Origin: Candidatus Woesearchaeota archaeon
GTDB taxonomy: Archaea; Nanobdellota; Nanobdellia; Woesearchaeales; UBA11576
Direction of reading: 5' to 3'
DNA length: 38,488 bases
Assembly: GCA_016208715.1 (NCBI GenBank)
Contig: JACQXV010000083.1
Location: 1-38,488, forward strand
The stretch's first letter is position 1, and every line of letters starts with the position of its first letter. The notes beneath the pieces are model-generated. The model did not search any database. It was not told the DNA's origin and worked only from the letters and a program-made list of their open reading frames with translations. This document shows, in pieces, positions 8,291-15,627 of the stretch. Both the position numbers and the translations under genes were made by a program.

Positions 8291-8995
8291 TTAGTGATGC
8301 TTTCTTCGAAGAAGATGCAAGTGCGGCCGCTTATAATAGTAAATGACCAAATACACAAAGAAAAATACTAATGCTGCCATGAGTACAATGTAGATTTGGT
8401 TCTTGGTCCCTTGAGGAACTGCAGTCTGCTGTACTGCGCTTAGCGGTGTTTGTGCCGCATCCTTCTGGGGTCCGGGTGTAAGATTTTCGCGCGCAATGTT
8501 TATCGGAATGTTTGTGAGTGTTTTCACTGCTTCCTCGGTCGCTCCTGATTTGCGCAGCTGGTCTGCGATGAATTGGTCCTTATTCATGATCAGATTATTT
8601 ATGATGTCCTTGTTCTGCCTGGCGCTCGAAAGAAAGGTGCTTTGCGAATGATCCTTTATCAATCGATCAAATGTTGCAATGGCCTCATCATATTTATCGA
8701 GGCGCAGCTGTGTCATTGCCATCTTGTATAGCACTGCATCCATTCGATTATAGGAAGGAAATTGGTTCAAAATCGAGTTATACTTCTGCAAGGCTGCTTC
8801 AAAATGTCCTGAAAAGAATAGCTCTTCAGCTTCTTCAAAGATGTTCGCCGTGGTCTGGGTGGGTTGTTCGGAAGGTGCAGCCATTGCAGACAATGCGCTC
8901 ATAAGACTGATAGAGAGTGCGAAGAGGAGGGCGAAGACTACGCAGCTCAATCGAAGATAGAAACAATAAGATGCCAATTTCCTGCTCCGCGCCAT
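8291..8995 (-). CDS. Exported TPR protein with C-terminal membrane anchor
   Basis: 234 residues. An N-terminal signal or anchor segment (VVFALLFALSISLMSALSAMA, residues ~19-39) is followed by two or more TPR-like helical pairs (ANIFEEAEELFFSGHFEAAL, YKMAMTQLRLDKYDEAIATF). Then come a Pro/Thr/Gln-rich linker, a membrane helix (IYIVLMAALVFFFVYLVIYY) and a basic tail (LRRKHH). Topology suggests the repeats sit outside the cell and the tail inside. TPRs bind partner proteins, so this may hold a surface complex; no partner is evident. No clear ribosome site. Confidence 0.82.
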   Translation of the reverse strand: MARSRKLASYCFYLRLSCVVFALLFALSISLMSALSAMAAPSEQPTQTTANIFEEAEELFFSGHFEAALQKYNSILNQFPSYNRMDAVLYKMAMTQLRLDKYDEAIATFDRLIKDHSQSTFLSSARQNKDIINNLIMNKDQFIADQLRKSGATEEAVKTLTNIPINIARENLTPGPQKDAAQTPLSAVQQTAVPQGTKNQIYIVLMAALVFFFVYLVIYYYKRPHLHLLRRKHH

Positions 8996-9198
8996 TCTGA
9001 AAAGAAAATACGCGTACGTGGAAAGCTTAGACGAACTTCACCTTAAGCTTAACGACCAGCACAATTTCCGCCACCGCCCTTTTGCGAGGGATGAAAGTAA
9101 CTGTATAGATGCTGACAAGGGGGATGCCCCGCACGGCTTTCGCCCCCTGCACGATATATATTATTCTCCAACCTCCTGAGAAATTTATAGAAATTTAT

Positions 9199-9336
9199 GT
9201 ATTTGTTTAGCAGACCGCTTCGCAGCGTCGCCACGACGCTCGCTACGCATGTTAAGGTGAGTAACGGGCCGAGAATAGTGCGAGACGCTGTGAACGCCGT
9301 CAGCCTGGCCGGTGGCGAAGCTTGCTAAACAAATAC
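9199..9336 (-). mobile_element. Family B inverted-repeat element, copy B1 (reverse)
   Basis: 138 bp with perfect ends GTATTTGTTTAGC and GCTAAACAAATAC. It is flanked by the 8-bp direct repeat AAATTTAT at 9191-9198 and 9337-9344. It is the only B copy in reverse orientation: the plus strand shows CGCCACGACGCTCGCT, the complement of the usual right arm. No ORF is present. It lies between the divergent TPR and lipoprotein genes. Confidence 0.82.
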
Positions 9337-9408
9337 AAATTTATCAGTCAGGTTATTTGGGCAGGGTTGTTGGGATTTGGGTTGAGTTGTTGGGGGAAGA
9401 TTGTATAT

Positions 9409-10227
9409 ATGCGTCATAACAAGATGTGCCATAACAAGAGAAATACATTGAATCGCGCATTCTTAGTAGGTTTGGTTTTGTTTTTTTTGCTCGCGGTTGT
9501 TGTTCTTGCAGGTTGTCAAAGACAAGAACTTGTTCAAAGCCCTTCTGTTCCCGTAGCGAAAACTCCGCCGAAGGCTGTTTCTGCGCCCACCGAAGAATCT
9601 TCAGCGATGGCATCCAAAGTATCGACGCTTTCACAGGGCGAGACACGCACTCCAACGAAGCGCGTGCGCGATCTACTTGCAAAGCAAGGCTTGAAAGTCA
9701 AAAGCATGATTTTCATGTATCAGGACCCACAGAATAAACCAGAGAAAGATCGATATTTTATCAAAGGCGAAAAAATGAAGATTGCGCTTGCACAGCTCGA
9801 TCATATCACCGATAATATCTATGTGAACACTATATATCTTGACCTGTCAACCCAAGAAGCCGTTGGTTACTGCGAAGCAAAGATGTATCGTTGCAAAGAT
9901 CCTAATAAACCATTTCCTGTTCCGTTGAGCAAGTACGAGCGAAAGACTCCGGTTGACTGGATCACCGGCATCACGTACGCTGAAGAGATCGGTTCGGAGA
10001 CCATCGATAATCGCGGCGTGACGATTCTACAGTTTGAAGATGACGGCTCAACAGTAAAGATGTGGCTTGATGTGTTTTTCGGCGTTCCACTGAAAATTCA
10101 GGTGGCGAATGGCACAATTGTCGACGAGTATATCTTTGAGGATATCTCCTTCAACTCAGTGACAGATGACCAGTTAGTCCATAAAACTTTTGAAAATGGG
10201 TACGCTGTCTCGAAAATCGATGGCTGA
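9409..10227 (+). CDS. Lipoprotein of unknown function
   Basis: 272 residues from the ATG at 9409, with GGGGGA about 12 nt upstream. The frame is open back into element B1, but that part is element sequence. The N-terminus is basic, then a hydrophobic stretch ends in the lipobox-like LAGC (AVVVLAGCQRQ), so the Cys is a likely lipid-anchor site. A Pro/Ser/Thr linker follows and then a ~170-residue globular part that could be beta-rich (VTILQFEDDGSTVKMWLDVFFGVPLKIQV), a pattern seen in LolA/LolB-like or DUF-type outer lipoproteins. I do not recognise the family. The PUA-like gene starts 37 nt downstream. Confidence 0.8.
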   Translation: MRHNKMCHNKRNTLNRAFLVGLVLFFLLAVVVLAGCQRQELVQSPSVPVAKTPPKAVSAPTEESSAMASKVSTLSQGETRTPTKRVRDLLAKQGLKVKSMIFMYQDPQNKPEKDRYFIKGEKMKIALAQLDHITDNIYVNTIYLDLSTQEAVGYCEAKMYRCKDPNKPFPVPLSKYERKTPVDWITGITYAEEIGSETIDNRGVTILQFEDDGSTVKMWLDVFFGVPLKIQVANGTIVDEYIFEDISFNSVTDDQLVHKTFENGYAVSKIDG

Positions 10228-10263
10228 CTTTTTCTCTTTTCTTTGCAATCATACGAGGTACCC

Positions 10264-10737
10264 ATGGGCTCATTGACGAAATCGCTGCGGATTCTTAACA
10301 GCAGGGAGCGCAAACAGCTTCTCGACTTGATTGAGAAGCAGTGGGGCTGTCGTTGGAAGACAGATCTTGGGCTGTTGCAGAGCGAAAAAGACAAGATTTA
10401 TGCGATGAGTCGCGATGTAGCGCGCCTAGACCTCAGCAATCTTCGGGTTGATAGCGCCGGTCTTTATGTTGCACAACTTCCCAATAAAAATGAGATTAGG
10501 CTCACGATTGAAGGTGCGCAGATCATTGGGCCATTGGCGTCGAGAAATGTGATTAACGTCGACAGTATTGCAATGAAGCGCTGGCTGCGCGGAGAGAACA
10601 TTGAAATGGATTGTAATGATTGTTCTGGTTTTGTGATTCTGCGTTGCGGAAATGATTTCTTGGGGTCAGGAAAGTATAAGGGTGGTGTGGTTCTCAATTT
10701 TGTGCCGAAGACCCGCAGGATTTCTTCCGACGCGTAG
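10264..10737 (+). CDS. PUA-like RNA-binding protein (RsmF C-terminal type)
   Basis: 157 residues from the ATG at 10264, preceded by GAGG. The C-terminal half shows the pattern of the PUA-like domain at the end of NOL1/NOP2/RsmF rRNA m5C methyltransferases: WLRGENIEM, then GFVILRCGNDFLGSGKYKGG and VLNFVPKTRR. In archaea this domain also exists as a stand-alone protein (COG3270 type), which fits the absence of any methyltransferase motif here. Binding of rRNA or tRNA is likely; whether it assists a separate methyltransferase is inference. It is convergent with the MCTS1-like gene, with element B2 between them. Confidence 0.75.
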   Translation: MGSLTKSLRILNSRERKQLLDLIEKQWGCRWKTDLGLLQSEKDKIYAMSRDVARLDLSNLRVDSAGLYVAQLPNKNEIRLTIEGAQIIGPLASRNVINVDSIAMKRWLRGENIEMDCNDCSGFVILRCGNDFLGSGKYKGGVVLNFVPKTRRISSDA

Positions 10738-10757
10738 GATATAAGACAAACAATTTC

Positions 10758-10887
10758 GTATTTGTTCAGCATCGCTGCCACCGGCCTGTGCTGATGGCAA
10801 ATAACATCAAGCCACACTATTCTGTGTACATACTATTCTGTGTATTTACTAGCCTTAACATCTAAGCCTGACATACTAAACAAATGC
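10758..10887 (+). mobile_element. Family B element, copy B2
   Basis: 130 bp with ends GTATTTGTTCAGC and TACTAAACAAATGC. The flanking 8-mers are ACAATTTC (10750-10757) and ACAATTTT (10888-10895), one mismatch. The interior holds a direct repeat of ACTATTCTGTGTA. It lies between two converging genes, so it could also serve as their shared 3' region. Confidence 0.7.
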
Positions 10888-10925
10888 ACAATTTTTATAG
10901 AAAGGCAGTTCTATAGAAAGGACAG

Positions 10926-11417
10926 TCAATCAAGCGTGAGATTCCAGATAGCGTCTCCGCGATGATGGACATTGGTTATGACTTTTCCTCGTGTTTGTTT
11001 GCGCATGTTCTCGGTATCCAGCAATGCATATCCAATCGCGATTGGTTTATGGTTGTTCTGGTCAAGAACGCGCACCAGCTGTCCTTCCTGGATGCCGTCG
11101 TCAATGGCAACGATGCCTGGTCGAAAGACATCCGCGCCTTTTATGAGAAATTTAAGTGAGCCCATGTCTACTGTCACGGTTTTGAGAAGTGGACGCACTT
11201 CAAGCAATTTTAGTGTCGGGAGAATTTTTCCGTCACGAAGAAAGAAACAGATTTGCTTGCCGCACGTGAACAGCCAGTCATCAACAAGCGACACAAGATC
11301 ATTTTTGTTGAAGAATTCGCTGATTCCATGCTGCGCTCGGATCAGCTCGTTGTATTCTTTGATCTCCTTTTTTCCGAGCGTTTTATGTTTCATGTTGTGT
11401 TTCATGGCAGCGCACAT
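10926..11417 (-). CDS. PUA-domain RNA-binding protein, MCTS1/Tma20-like
   Basis: 163 residues. A pre-PUA part (~1-85) precedes a PUA domain (~86-163: VDMGSLKFLIKGADVFRPGIV, GQLVRVLDQNNHKPIAIGYAL, GKVITNVHHRGDAIWNL). This is the arrangement of the archaeal relatives of eukaryotic MCTS1/Tma20, which act with eIF2D/DENR in initiation or recycling. The archaeal role is not settled. Two nearby Met codons (residues 1 and 5) are possible starts. The gene lies 8 nt after the DUF371-HAD gene in the same direction, so the two probably share a transcript. Confidence 0.85.
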   Translation of the reverse strand: MCAAMKHNMKHKTLGKKEIKEYNELIRAQHGISEFFNKNDLVSLVDDWLFTCGKQICFFLRDGKILPTLKLLEVRPLLKTVTVDMGSLKFLIKGADVFRPGIVAIDDGIQEGQLVRVLDQNNHKPIAIGYALLDTENMRKQTRGKVITNVHHRGDAIWNLTLD

Positions 11418-11425
11418 TCTGTTGC

Positions 11426-12553
11426 TCAGAGCAGCTCTTCAAGAACTCGCTTAAGTTCACTGATCGTTGAAACTTCGTGATCTGCATACGAAAAATGCTT
11501 TCCTGCTTCGCGATCGCTCCAGTCCCCATGTTGCACCCAGACAGTCAGGAGACCAAGTTTCTTTGCAAGTTCCAGGTCGACTTGCGGCTTGTCGCCGACC
11601 ATGATACATTCATCTGGCATGATCCCAAATCGGTTGCCGATTCTTTCATAAAACGATTGATGCGGCTTGTTGCATCCGGTGTCGTCGCTTGTAATGATAA
11701 AGTCAAAAAGATGATGGACGCCAAGATGTTGAAGACGGCGTGTTTTTATTGCCTTCGCGCCGTCTGAGTCGGTCATGAGAATAACAAAGCATTTTTTTCT
11801 AAGTTTGGCAAGCAATTCTTTAGCGCCGCTCATCATGCGCACGGATTGATTGACGTGTTTCCAGTACAGATCAACAAGCGCTCGCAGTTCCTCTTCTGAT
11901 GCAGAGACAGCAAAGTGATTGAAAAGTTCAATAAACCAGAGATGGCGCGAGAAATAACCGGGAGTTTTGCCTTTTGCAAGTTTGCTATATTTTACGTCGA
12001 GAAGGTCGAGCTCTTCCTTCGCCTCGCGTTCTGGGATCTGATGCGCCTTTGCAAGGTGCTTTGCGAGGTTCAGATGCGTGGCTTCTTTAGCGCTCTGAAA
12101 ATCCTCAATTGTGTCATCAAAATCGAAGATGACTGCCTTGAACGCTGGTTCCACAGTTACAGTAGTGCTTTTGGTTGGATCCTGCAGTTGACGGACGATG
12201 CTGCGATTGATGTCCTTTGCCGCCTTAGTGGCATATGTACCGACGGTTCTTTCTGACAGGAAATTGCTGATGCGAAATACAAGTTCATGATGGCTGCAAA
12301 ATGCATTGTTTGATTTGCAGGTAAAAGAATCGTGATGCGATCCGCATTGCAATTGAACTCGAAGTGTCTTATATGTCTGGCACAGTTTCTGAACTCTGCG
12401 GTAATTAAAATCTGCGCGAACGCCGATGATGCAATCTCCTTTCTTTGAGAGATTTGCATCTTTTGTGAATTCGAGCGTGTTTCGATGCGTTACAAGAAGA
12501 TTAGGATGGCCAAATGCCCGAAATGAATAGGATAATGGCTTCATATGCTTCAT
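11426..12553 (-). CDS. DUF371 domain fused to a HAD-family hydrolase
   Basis: 375 residues in two parts. Residues 1-~125 match DUF371 (COG2090), a small archaeal protein: FGHPNLLVTHRNTLEFTKD and GDCIIGVRADFN. Residues ~138-375 form a HAD phosphatase: motif I DFDDT at 144-148, motif II Thr261 in LMTDSDG, motif III Lys296 in CNKPHQSFY, motif IV GDKPQVDLELA at 320-330. An alpha-helical cap lies between motifs I and II. All catalytic residues are present, so it should be an active phosphohydrolase of unknown substrate. The Asp of motif I is followed by Asp rather than the more usual Gly pattern, which is allowed. The TATA box sits 26 nt before the ATG. Confidence 0.87.
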   Translation of the reverse strand: MKHMKPLSYSFRAFGHPNLLVTHRNTLEFTKDANLSKKGDCIIGVRADFNYRRVQKLCQTYKTLRVQLQCGSHHDSFTCKSNNAFCSHHELVFRISNFLSERTVGTYATKAAKDINRSIVRQLQDPTKSTTVTVEPAFKAVIFDFDDTIEDFQSAKEATHLNLAKHLAKAHQIPEREAKEELDLLDVKYSKLAKGKTPGYFSRHLWFIELFNHFAVSASEEELRALVDLYWKHVNQSVRMMSGAKELLAKLRKKCFVILMTDSDGAKAIKTRRLQHLGVHHLFDFIITSDDTGCNKPHQSFYERIGNRFGIMPDECIMVGDKPQVDLELAKKLGLLTVWVQHGDWSDREAGKHFSYADHEVSTISELKRVLEELL

Positions 12554-12574
12554 ACAGTAGAAGAATGTAAGAAA

Positions 12575-12584
12575 CTTATTAAAA
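12575..12584 (-). promoter_or_regulatory. TATA box of the DUF371-HAD gene
   Basis: The minus strand reads TTTTAATAAG. Its centre is about 27 nt before the ATG at 12553, which predicts a leaderless message. Confidence 0.6.
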
Positions 12585-12612
12585 CTTCCTCAAAACGGTT
12601 TACGGTACATTA

Positions 12613-13446
12613 TCAAGTCAGCCATCGAAAGAGCACCGGGAAAACTTTGGTTTCAACGACGGCCCCTACAATGACGAAAATGATGGAGAGCGCGATGAAC
12701 AGCAGGCCATCCGTCATGACGTGATGGAATTTTTTTGAGCCCACTTTTTCTCTAAGTGTTGCTTTTGAGATAACTCCTCCAGATACTGCTGCAAAGAAGT
12801 AGCTCGCGACCTCGATGATCATGTGCGGCAATAGCGGTAGCAGCGTAAGGAAAAATATGACAAAGAGACTCCCTTGCCCTGATGCGGCGGCCTCGCTCAC
12901 GATATATCCGGTGATAGCTCCCCAGACTGATGCGTTCCAGACGATGAGAAGGATTCCTCCTGCGCCGTAGAAGAATGACATAATGAAGCATATGACTGCG
13001 ATCTTGAGGTTGTTGAACATGATTGACCAAAGCGGATTGTCAAAGCTGAGCGCATAGCCTCGGTAGTTTGCAAGGATTGTTAGTTGTTCTTGGAAGAGTT
13101 TGATGACTGCTTGCTGTGGAAAGATGGCCGCAATAACTGCAAATGTGAGAAAAATTCCTAAGAACAGAAAGAAGTATATCTCCATGATGTCTTTGTGGTC
13201 CTTCACAAGCATCTGCAGGGAGAATTTCTTCTCGCGGATTTCAGCGTTCTCTTCCTCGAGCAAGAGTTTACTCACTGATGGAAGGATGAGAAGTGAGATG
13301 AATGCAACTGCAGCAAGGCCGGGATTTCCTGCAAAGATGAATCGTGCAAAGAGAATTCCGAGTACGGAATACGCTACGCCAATCATGAATGCGGCAAGTG
13401 GTCGCCGTTCAAGCCAATGGACCCTGATGAGTTGCTCAAAAACCAC
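12613..13446 (-). CDS. SpoIIM-like (DUF95) integral membrane protein
   Basis: 277 residues with about six membrane helices. The family pattern is clear: an N-terminal helix pair, a charged segment, FNNLKIAVICFIMSFFYGAG, ILLIVWNASVWGAITGYI, and LPLLPHMIIEVASYFFAAVS with a conserved acidic residue within the membrane part. Such archaeal proteins are annotated as stage II sporulation protein M-like, though archaea do not sporulate; their role is unknown, perhaps in envelope remodelling. Start is GTG at 13446, read from the frame; AAGTGA upstream is a weak ribosome site. Confidence 0.85.
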   Translation of the reverse strand: MVFEQLIRVHWLERRPLAAFMIGVAYSVLGILFARFIFAGNPGLAAVAFISLLILPSVSKLLLEEENAEIREKKFSLQMLVKDHKDIMEIYFFLFLGIFLTFAVIAAIFPQQAVIKLFQEQLTILANYRGYALSFDNPLWSIMFNNLKIAVICFIMSFFYGAGGILLIVWNASVWGAITGYIVSEAAASGQGSLFVIFFLTLLPLLPHMIIEVASYFFAAVSGGVISKATLREKVGSKKFHHVMTDGLLFIALSIIFVIVGAVVETKVFPVLFRWLT

Positions 13447-13497
13447 GCGCGGTCACTTCTTTTGACTGTTAAAAATGATAAAACAAAATAAAAAAAG

Positions 13498-13732
13498 GCA
13501 TTTGTTTAGCTAGTCGCTCTCACAGCGCCGCCACCGACCTGCGAGCTGACGGAAAACGGATACGTCTCCACAGCTCTTGGAAAACACAGTCCGCTTTCAC
13601 ATACATACGAGTTGTGAACGATTGCGTATCGTTATTCGGCAGGCTTCATGCCTGCCTTGATGTGGGTTGATAAGGGAGGCACTCTCTTATGTGTCGTGAG
13701 CGGCGCGGTGAGCATAAGAGCTAAACAAATAC
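13498..13732 (+). mobile_element. Family B element, long copy B3a
   Basis: 235 bp with ends GCATTTGTTTAGC and AGCTAAACAAATAC. The flanks are runs of A (AAAAAAG on the left, AAAAAAG on the right), so the target duplication cannot be defined well. It shares the arm core CGCCGCCACCGACCTGCGAG and has extra interior sequence, including the hairpin GGCAGGC/GCCTGCC at 13638-13656. Confidence 0.75.
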
Positions 13733-13738
13733 AAAAAA

Positions 13739-13776
13739 GTATTTGTTTAGCGGCACCGCCACCGACCCGCGAACCA
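13739..13776 (+). repeat. Truncated family B element, B3b (left end only)
   Basis: GTATTTGTTTAGCGGCACCG followed by the core CCACCGACCCGCGAACC. Similarity stops there and no right end follows. It abuts the 3' region of the P1 small-protein gene and may have broken that gene's tail. Confidence 0.65.
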
Positions 13777-13791
13777 ATGACAAATCAGCGG

Positions 13792-13854
13792 CCCTTCTTC
13801 CAAGTCAGCTTGCCCTTCTGCTGAGTCAGATTGCCCTTCTCCTGAGTCAGATTG
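13792..13854 (-). repeat. 21-bp tandem repeat, three copies
   Basis: Three near-identical 21-bp units (plus strand GCCCTTCTNCTGAGTCAGATT). They are seven codons long and, on the minus strand, lie in frame with the P1 gene after its TAG stop, where they would encode GQSDSGE, GQSDSAE and GQADLEE. They look like a former coding tail. Confidence 0.65.
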
Positions 13855-13893
13855 CCCTTTAATATTAGTACTCCCCTTAACGCCTGCCCCGAA

Positions 13894-14034
13894 CTACTGA
13901 CCGTCGAATTGCACGAATTCTCCGCCCGCAGTTCTGCTGTCGTTTGCAACAGCGAGCAACATCATTACAATTCCCGTGATTGCTACAACAGCAACAATCG
14001 CCGTCATAAAAAGCCCAGAGTTTCCCGAGTCCAT
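13894..14034 (-). CDS. P1: 46-residue membrane protein of the shuffled cluster
   Basis: Starts MDSGNSGLFMTAI, then a hydrophobic helix (VAVVAITGIVMMLLAV), then a short tail ending at TAG. GGAGGG lies 7 nt before the ATG. The first 38 codons are almost identical in DNA to the start of P2 (14431 downward), including the upstream GGAGGGATGTAA, so the gene and its ribosome site were copied together. Beyond the TAG the frame stays open for about 48 codons with a 7-residue repeat, so P1 may be a shortened form of a longer protein. Likely an exported or anchored small protein; function unknown. Confidence 0.6.
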   Translation of the reverse strand: MDSGNSGLFMTAIVAVVAITGIVMMLLAVANDSRTAGGEFVQFDGQ

Positions 14035-14053
14035 TTACATCCCTCCATGTCGT

Positions 14054-14431
14054 TTATCTATTGTTAGCTGAATTTATTTTAGTCGAATCTATTTTAGTCG
14101 GACTCGGACTTATTTCAATCGCCGTCACAAAAAGCCCAGAGTTTCCCGAGTTCATAGTCGGACTCTGACTTATTTCAGTTGGACTTATTTTAGTCGAATT
14201 TATTTTGGTTGAACTATCTATTCGAGACCGTGAGATGAGCCGAGCATCTTTTCCAGTGATGAACGATCGATAAAGCGCTTTCCCGGCCATGCTGTTCGCC
14301 TCGTTTGCGGAGAGTCCTCCGCCCGCAGTTCTGCTGTCGTTTGCAACAGCGAGCAACATCATTACAATTCCCGTGATTGCTACAACAGCAACAATCGCCG
14401 TCACAAAAAGCCCAGAGTTTCCCGAGTTCAT
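14054..14431 (-). CDS. P2: mosaic small membrane protein
   Basis: 125 residues. Residues 1-38 copy P1 (MNSGNSGLFVTAIVAVVAIT...). Residues ~39-75 copy an internal module of P3 (LSANEANSMAGKALYRSF, then TGKDARLI). A Ser/Thr/Ile/Lys repeat follows (STKINSTKI), then a second copy of MNSGNSGLFVTAI, now inside the chain. The ATG overlaps the P3 stop as ATGA, so translation is probably coupled, with GGAGGG inside the P3 end as ribosome site. The chimeric makeup at DNA level points to recent duplication and recombination. Function unknown. Confidence 0.65.
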   Translation of the reverse strand: MNSGNSGLFVTAIVAVVAITGIVMMLLAVANDSRTAGGGLSANEANSMAGKALYRSFITGKDARLISRSRIDSSTKINSTKISPTEISQSPTMNSGNSGLFVTAIEISPSPTKIDSTKINSANNR

Positions 14432-15177
14432 TTACATCCCTCCATGTCGTTATTGCATCCTGCGAAGCAATCTTTGACGAACTCACGCGGCTCAGTAGTT
14501 GACCTCACGCACGCTCCTCTTGCGTTCTTCATCTGTTTTTGTTGATACAATTTTCTGTTCTGGCAGAAGGATTTTGCAGGGCAGTCCGAAGAGACGCACC
14601 GAGAGCCATCTGAATCACAAGTCATACCCGGAGGACAGTTGCGTACATACTCTGCAACATCGGTCGTTGGGGTGCAGACCCCCGAATCTGCTTTCTTTTG
14701 TGGCTGCTGGTACAGCTTATTGTTCTGGCAAGAAGTCTTAGGCGGACAGCCAGCTATTGCTGCAAGCGCGTCTGTTGCTTGTCCCGCCATGTTGCCTCGC
14801 TGAGATGCGTATGCGGCGAGCTTTGATTTATCTATGTTAGTTGAATCTATTTTAGTCGAATCTATTTTGGTTGAACTATCTATTCGAGACCGTAAGATGA
14901 GCCGAGCATCTTTTCCAGTGATGAACGATCGATAAAGCGCTTTCCCGGCCATGCTGTTCGCCTCGTTTGCGGAAAGAGCAGGATTTTCTGCAACAAGTTC
15001 AAGTGCGAGATCAGTTTGGCTCAAAGTTGTTTTGCCGGATTGCGCTGCGGTGATCTGCCGTGGTTGTGCTGGCCCTAAGACAACGGCAAGAAGAGCAACA
15101 ATTGCAACAAAAACAACGATGACAAGAATATACGCGATGTTGAAGTCGCGCTCGGAGCGTTTATATCGCTTTTTCAT
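14428..15177 (-). CDS. P3: secreted Cys-rich repeat protein with N-terminal anchor
   Basis: 249 residues. A basic start (MKKRYKRSERDFN) is followed by a membrane helix (IAYILVIVVFVAIVALLAVV). Then come the module shared with P2, an STKID-type repeat, and two Cys-rich repeats of about 50 residues: CPPKTSCQNNKLYQQ...VRNCPPGMTC and CPAKSFCQNRKLYQQ...VKDCFAGC. The paired Cys suggest disulfides outside the cell. GAGG precedes the ATG. First gene of the P3-P2-P1 operon, with a TATA box and element A3 upstream. Could be a pilin-like or adhesive surface protein, but no family is recognised. Confidence 0.78.
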   Translation of the reverse strand: MKKRYKRSERDFNIAYILVIVVFVAIVALLAVVLGPAQPRQITAAQSGKTTLSQTDLALELVAENPALSANEANSMAGKALYRSFITGKDARLILRSRIDSSTKIDSTKIDSTNIDKSKLAAYASQRGNMAGQATDALAAIAGCPPKTSCQNNKLYQQPQKKADSGVCTPTTDVAEYVRNCPPGMTCDSDGSRCVSSDCPAKSFCQNRKLYQQKQMKNARGACVRSTTEPREFVKDCFAGCNNDMEGCK

Positions 15178-15229
15178 GCTAACCTCTTTTAACTTTATAT
15201 ATAAGTACGCTATGTTTGGGTGGAACGGC

Positions 15230-15237
15230 TATATAAA
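15230..15237 (-). promoter_or_regulatory. TATA box of the P3-P2-P1 operon
   Basis: The minus strand reads TTTATATA; its upstream edge is 17 nt from element A3. A second AT-rich stretch (15194-15205) is nearer the gene and could also act. Confidence 0.55.
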
Positions 15238-15254
15238 ACTTTGCCAGCCCAGAA

Positions 15255-15479
15255 GGCTCTGTCTGGAATTGTGCCGCTGCCACTCTGAGAGCTGAATCAA
15301 AGAACGTTATGTTCGCGTTATGTTCGTATTTGTTAGCGGCTGTGCCACCGGTTTGCGAGCTTGCGGTTTTTGTATGGTCTTGCCTTATTCTTGGTTTGTT
15401 GAGTGGCTTAACTTACACGGTGAGCGGAGCAATCGTAGCGGTGTAGCGGCTGAGCGTAAGCGAGATTCGGAACAGAGCC
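15255..15479 (+). mobile_element. Family A element A3, composite with part of a B element
   Basis: 225 bp with ends GGCTCTGTCTGGAATTG and GAGATTCGGAACAGAGCC. From about 15322 it contains a family B left part (GTATTTGTTAGCGGC) joined to the left A arm by the same kind of junction as in A4 and A5. The B right end is missing: after CTTAACTTACAC the sequence passes into the A right arm. This fits deletion by recombination between the similar right arms. No clear target duplication is seen, which may reflect decay. Confidence 0.75.
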
Positions 15480-15597
15480 CTGCCGGACACTGGCTAGCTA
15501 ATATATACTCTGCTGCGATGAGGCGTTTCTGCCGAGAGGGATCAAGAATAAGATTTTATGAAAAGAGCAGGGAGAATTTTTATTTTTAATAGAAATA

Positions 15598-15605
15598 TTT
15601 ATAAG
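15598..15605 (+). promoter_or_regulatory. TATA box of the Lrp-type regulator
   Basis: TTTATAAG, centred about 26 nt before the ATG at 15628, predicting a leaderless message. Confidence 0.65.
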
Positions 15606-15627
15606 TGGCACTGAGTTATGTAAAAAT

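Noticed and set aside
13792-13854. Possible CRISPR-like array
   Set aside because: Units are 21 bp head to tail with no spacers, and are a multiple of three in frame with P1, so they are coding-type tandem repeats.
13894-13896. TAG in P1 as pyrrolysine codon
   Set aside because: No pyl genes are in view, the aRF1 motifs are normal, and the following repeats could be remnant sequence. Kept only as a test in the finding.
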